From Margaritifera margaritifera (taxonomy: Eukaryota; Mollusca; Bivalvia; Unionida; Margaritiferidae), in assembly GCA_029931535.1 (NCBI GenBank), contig JAQPZY010001659.1, positions 7,169,001 through 7,233,000 on the forward strand: a stretch of 64,000 nt of DNA, written 5' to 3'. Positions 62,401-64,000 of this stretch are shown in pieces. The notes beneath the pieces are model-generated. The model was not told the DNA's origin. It made no database searches and worked only from the letters and a program-made list of their open reading frames with translations. The position numbers were made by a program, and so were the translations under genes. Positions within the stretch are counted from its first letter, which is position 1. Each line of letters opens with the position of its first letter.

Positions 62401-62623
62401 AAATATCCACCTCCGCCATATTGGTAAATGTATTCCCCAAATACCGGAAGACCCCAATTTTCTTCAACGGGAATGTATACCCACGCCTCTGTCGTAAATT
62501 CCTTTCTCTTGCTCTGAGTGTGTTCTGTCTTCCAACCGATAAAATAGTCTCTTGTGTCCTCATTTGTACTACTGTATGGCCCATGACACAGATCTATTTC
62601 GAACATTCTCAATCGGCATTCCT
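57073..62623 (-). CDS. Polycystin-1-family cation channel (3' two exons; 5' end outside window)
   Basis: Two joined exons, 62623-61388 and 57191-57073, give about 450 residues and a TAA stop. Known role of the family: polycystins are membrane proteins of the TRPP group with six TRP-like membrane spans and a large extracellular polycystin domain after the first. They act in cilia and sensory or fertilisation contexts. Visible here are the polycystin domain and five membrane spans. The [11 protein letters not shown] and YGGGGYFI motifs and the [20 protein letters not shown] segment are family hallmarks. The match is closer in style to PKD1/PKD1L proteins than to PKD2, because the pore region lacks the PKD2 Gly-Asp filter. 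The exact orthologue (for example PKD1L2) is not resolved. Confidence 0.88.
57246..57330 (+). repeat. (CT)n(TA)n tract on the left of the Penelope-like element
   Basis: A short CT run followed by about 66 bp of TA. Confidence 0.97.
57425..57850 (+). repeat. Left inverted arm of the Penelope-like element
   Basis: GTCATTGAGTCTTTGTCAAA and AAACACAAAAGAAAGCGTTG near 57485-57560 are reverse complements of sequence at 59265-59335. Farther in, CATAACAATAATAATACCAG (about 57776) and GTAGGTGAGTGAGTGAGTAA (about 57823) are complements of sequence at 58790-58825 and 58680-58770. Confidence 0.88.
58289..58402 (+). repeat. 38-bp triplication inside the nuclease ORF
   Basis: CTCATTGGATGAGAAAGAAG recurs at 58289, 58327 and 58365, exactly 38 bp apart and nearly identical. 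Because 38 is not a multiple of three, the expansion breaks the frame. Confidence 0.93.
58619..59394 (+). repeat. Right inverted arm, expanded by two tandem arrays
   Basis: It consists of four 41-bp units (TTTTGCTCCTTACTCACTCA.., 58619-58785), eight 46-bp units (GTTATGGTCATTACCGTCAT.., about 58812-59178), and the outer arm (CAACGCTTTCTTTTGTGTTT to CAGTTTGCTGCA). The left arm holds about one copy of each unit, so the growth happened on this side only. Confidence 0.93.
59395..59475 (+). repeat. (TA)n(CA)n tract on the right of the Penelope-like element
   Basis: About 66 bp of TA followed by CGCACACACACACA. Confidence 0.97.
60055..60235 (-). mobile_element. tRNA-derived SINE (minus strand)
   Basis: On the minus strand the head reads GCCGCCGTGGTTTAGTGATT (A box TGGTTTAGTGA) and then GGGACTGAATCC (B box-like). 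The body contains GTGTCCCTGCGCAAAGCACT followed by TTACTTCAATTG, which resembles the GTGTCCTTGGGCAAG-CACTT body found in many invertebrate tRNA-SINEs. Ends are approximate. Confidence 0.65.
61388..62623 (-). CDS. Polycystin exon: extracellular domain and membrane spans 2-6
   Basis: A single 1236-nt exon. The acceptor CTACTTGCAG ends at 62624, and the donor ACAG|GTGAGTA follows base 61388. It starts [19 protein letters not shown]. Counting from the first full codon, the polycystin domain is about residues 5-145. Membrane spans are near 148-170, 187-206, 227-254, 272-298 and 332-362. A pore-like loop ([16 protein letters not shown]) is near 308-323. A basic tail rich in Lys/Arg follows. The frame runs past the donor for 24 codons to a stop, but the consensus GTGAGT and the matched phase favour splicing. 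Confidence 0.88.
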
Positions 62624-63842
62624 CTGCAAGTAGAGACCGTTAAAATAATTTTGAACAGTTTCGTGCAAGAAAAACATATATGCATAAAGATACATCACTA
62701 TTTTTTCCACATACGGGAACTCAAGTATTGATCAATCCTCTTGAAGGAAGAGGTCGAGGATTGACACAATACATAATTGTCATGAACTTTTTGTAAGGAA
62801 AACAAAAATCAAACATGAAAAAAATTTCATAGCTACTTCTTGACATTTAGTCTCAACAAAAAAAAAAAAAAGAAAAGATAAGTTGTATTTAACAAACTTA
62901 ACCGTTAGCTTGTTCATCTCAACCAACCTGTGTCCCCTATCTTTTAACATAAAATTCAGTTGTGTTTGTAAACACTGCCCATACTTGCATTGTCGACCAA
63001 TATATTCATGACGGCTAGATAAGGAGGATAAGAAAATAGCGAAGTTATGGGACGATAATGTGACTTAAATAATGTCAAATAAACATTGCAAAAATAGCAA
63101 ACTTTGAATCACAATATATTTACACTAAATCCCGTCACAACAAATCTTGATTTGGCGAAATATCCGATATAGCAAAGTTGTGTTGTACGAATAATAATCA
63201 GTTAACAGAGATGAATAATATAGCTCTCCAGCGAAAGATACCGTATATAACCGCGTATAAACCGGTACCAACTGCAAACTGCATAGGCCCAGATCTGGAA
63301 AGTTTATGTTGGTGAGTAAAGATTTTTCAGTATGGCACAGTTATTGTAGTTACATCGGATTTCCGCAACAGAAGTTTCCGGCAAGTTGTATTTACTAAAG
63401 AGTTTCCAACGCTTTGTATACTTTTCGTTGACTTTGCAATTTTCTTTCATAGGACTCTTAAGTTTCTCGTTGTTGTAAGCTCAGGTTTAATTGTATTTCT
63501 GTCGGTGTATTTCCATATAGAACTACAGATGAAGTTGATCATTGCCAGGAAATCTGGTGTATTCGAACGCAACGGAATGAAACAAAGCCTCTGAATTGTT
63601 TGCTTGTATATGCAGCGACGTGAGAAAATGTTCTTCGGGCATGCAATTTACATTTTGACATTTGGTGAATTTCCATAACCATACCAATACATCCAGAATA
63701 TAAAGTGATTTACTTCACGCAGATATGAACAATATTAACAGAGATGCAATAGTTTTAATGCATAATGCAACAACGTTATAACGTTAAAAATCCCTTCACA
63801 TTCACATATCATCAGTTTTCTATGGAAGATTTCTCGAGTTGC

Positions 63843-63912
<70 letters not shown>

Positions 63913-64000
63913 CGACGTAGCCAATGCCCTAGGCTTTATTAGGCGCCGGATTCCCCAAAATTTCGAAAGAAAGAAAAAATAGGAATGAAAACCAACAGTA
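62624..64000. other. Upstream intron of the polycystin gene, no exon recognised
   Basis: No further polycystin exon was recognised on the minus strand. The segment holds a poly-A run near 62858 and (TA)n at 63845-63907. The preceding exon must end in phase 1 and lies beyond the window or was missed. Confidence 0.5.
63845..63907 (+). repeat. (TA)n microsatellite
   Basis: About 62 bp of TA near the end of the window. Confidence 0.97.

Overview
The window is animal (metazoan) nuclear DNA. It is AT-rich, dense in (TA)n, (CA)n and (CT)n microsatellites, and has small exons with canonical GT..AG introns, tRNA-derived SINEs, decayed LINEs, a Penelope-like element and a hAT-type MITE. The gene content (a diverged collagen prolyl 4-hydroxylase and a polycystin-1-family channel) and the repeat types fit an invertebrate, perhaps a lophotrochozoan such as a mollusc. 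The taxon is inference, not something the sequence proves.

Two protein genes can be supported, both cut by the window edges. (1) Positions 1-22325, + strand: the last eleven coding exons of a prolyl 4-hydroxylase alpha subunit. They run from the end of the N-terminal domain through the peptide-binding repeat region to the complete 2-oxoglutarate/Fe(II) dioxygenase domain and stop codon. All ten introns follow GT..AG, reading phases match across every junction, and the iron ligands (His, Asp, His) and the 2-oxoglutarate lysine are present. (2) Positions 62623-57073, - strand: the last two visible coding exons of a polycystin channel. One 1.24-kb exon carries most of the extracellular polycystin domain and five membrane spans. 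A short terminal exon lies 4.2 kb away. The two genes converge (3' ends facing) across about 34 kb with no recognisable host gene.

That interval, and the introns, are mostly repeats. Moving right: a diverged ~120-bp array (27.5-29.2 kb); a 3.4-kb GT/A-rich array with higher-order duplication (30.5-33.8 kb); a composite of three shorter arrays (33.9-35.1 kb) whose first parts recur in the same order at 43.1-44.4 kb; a duplicated 230-bp unit (40.3 and 41.0 kb); two LINE relics pointing apart (45.1-46.7 kb); a hAT-type MITE with a near-perfect 8-bp target duplication (49.87 kb); a 64-bp array (51.3-51.9 kb); and a 46-bp array (53.7-54.0 kb). Inside the polycystin intron is a Penelope-like element with a recognisable GIY-YIG nuclease, long inverted arms grown by tandem repeats, and (TA)n on both outer sides.

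The most notable observations are small tandem duplications that include exon edges of the hydroxylase gene (a duplicated splice donor at exon 3 and three decayed copies of exon 6), the two paralogous composite repeat loci, and the structure of the Penelope-like element. I found no CRISPR, operon or other prokaryotic feature. Nothing in the window amounts to a clearly new biological system.
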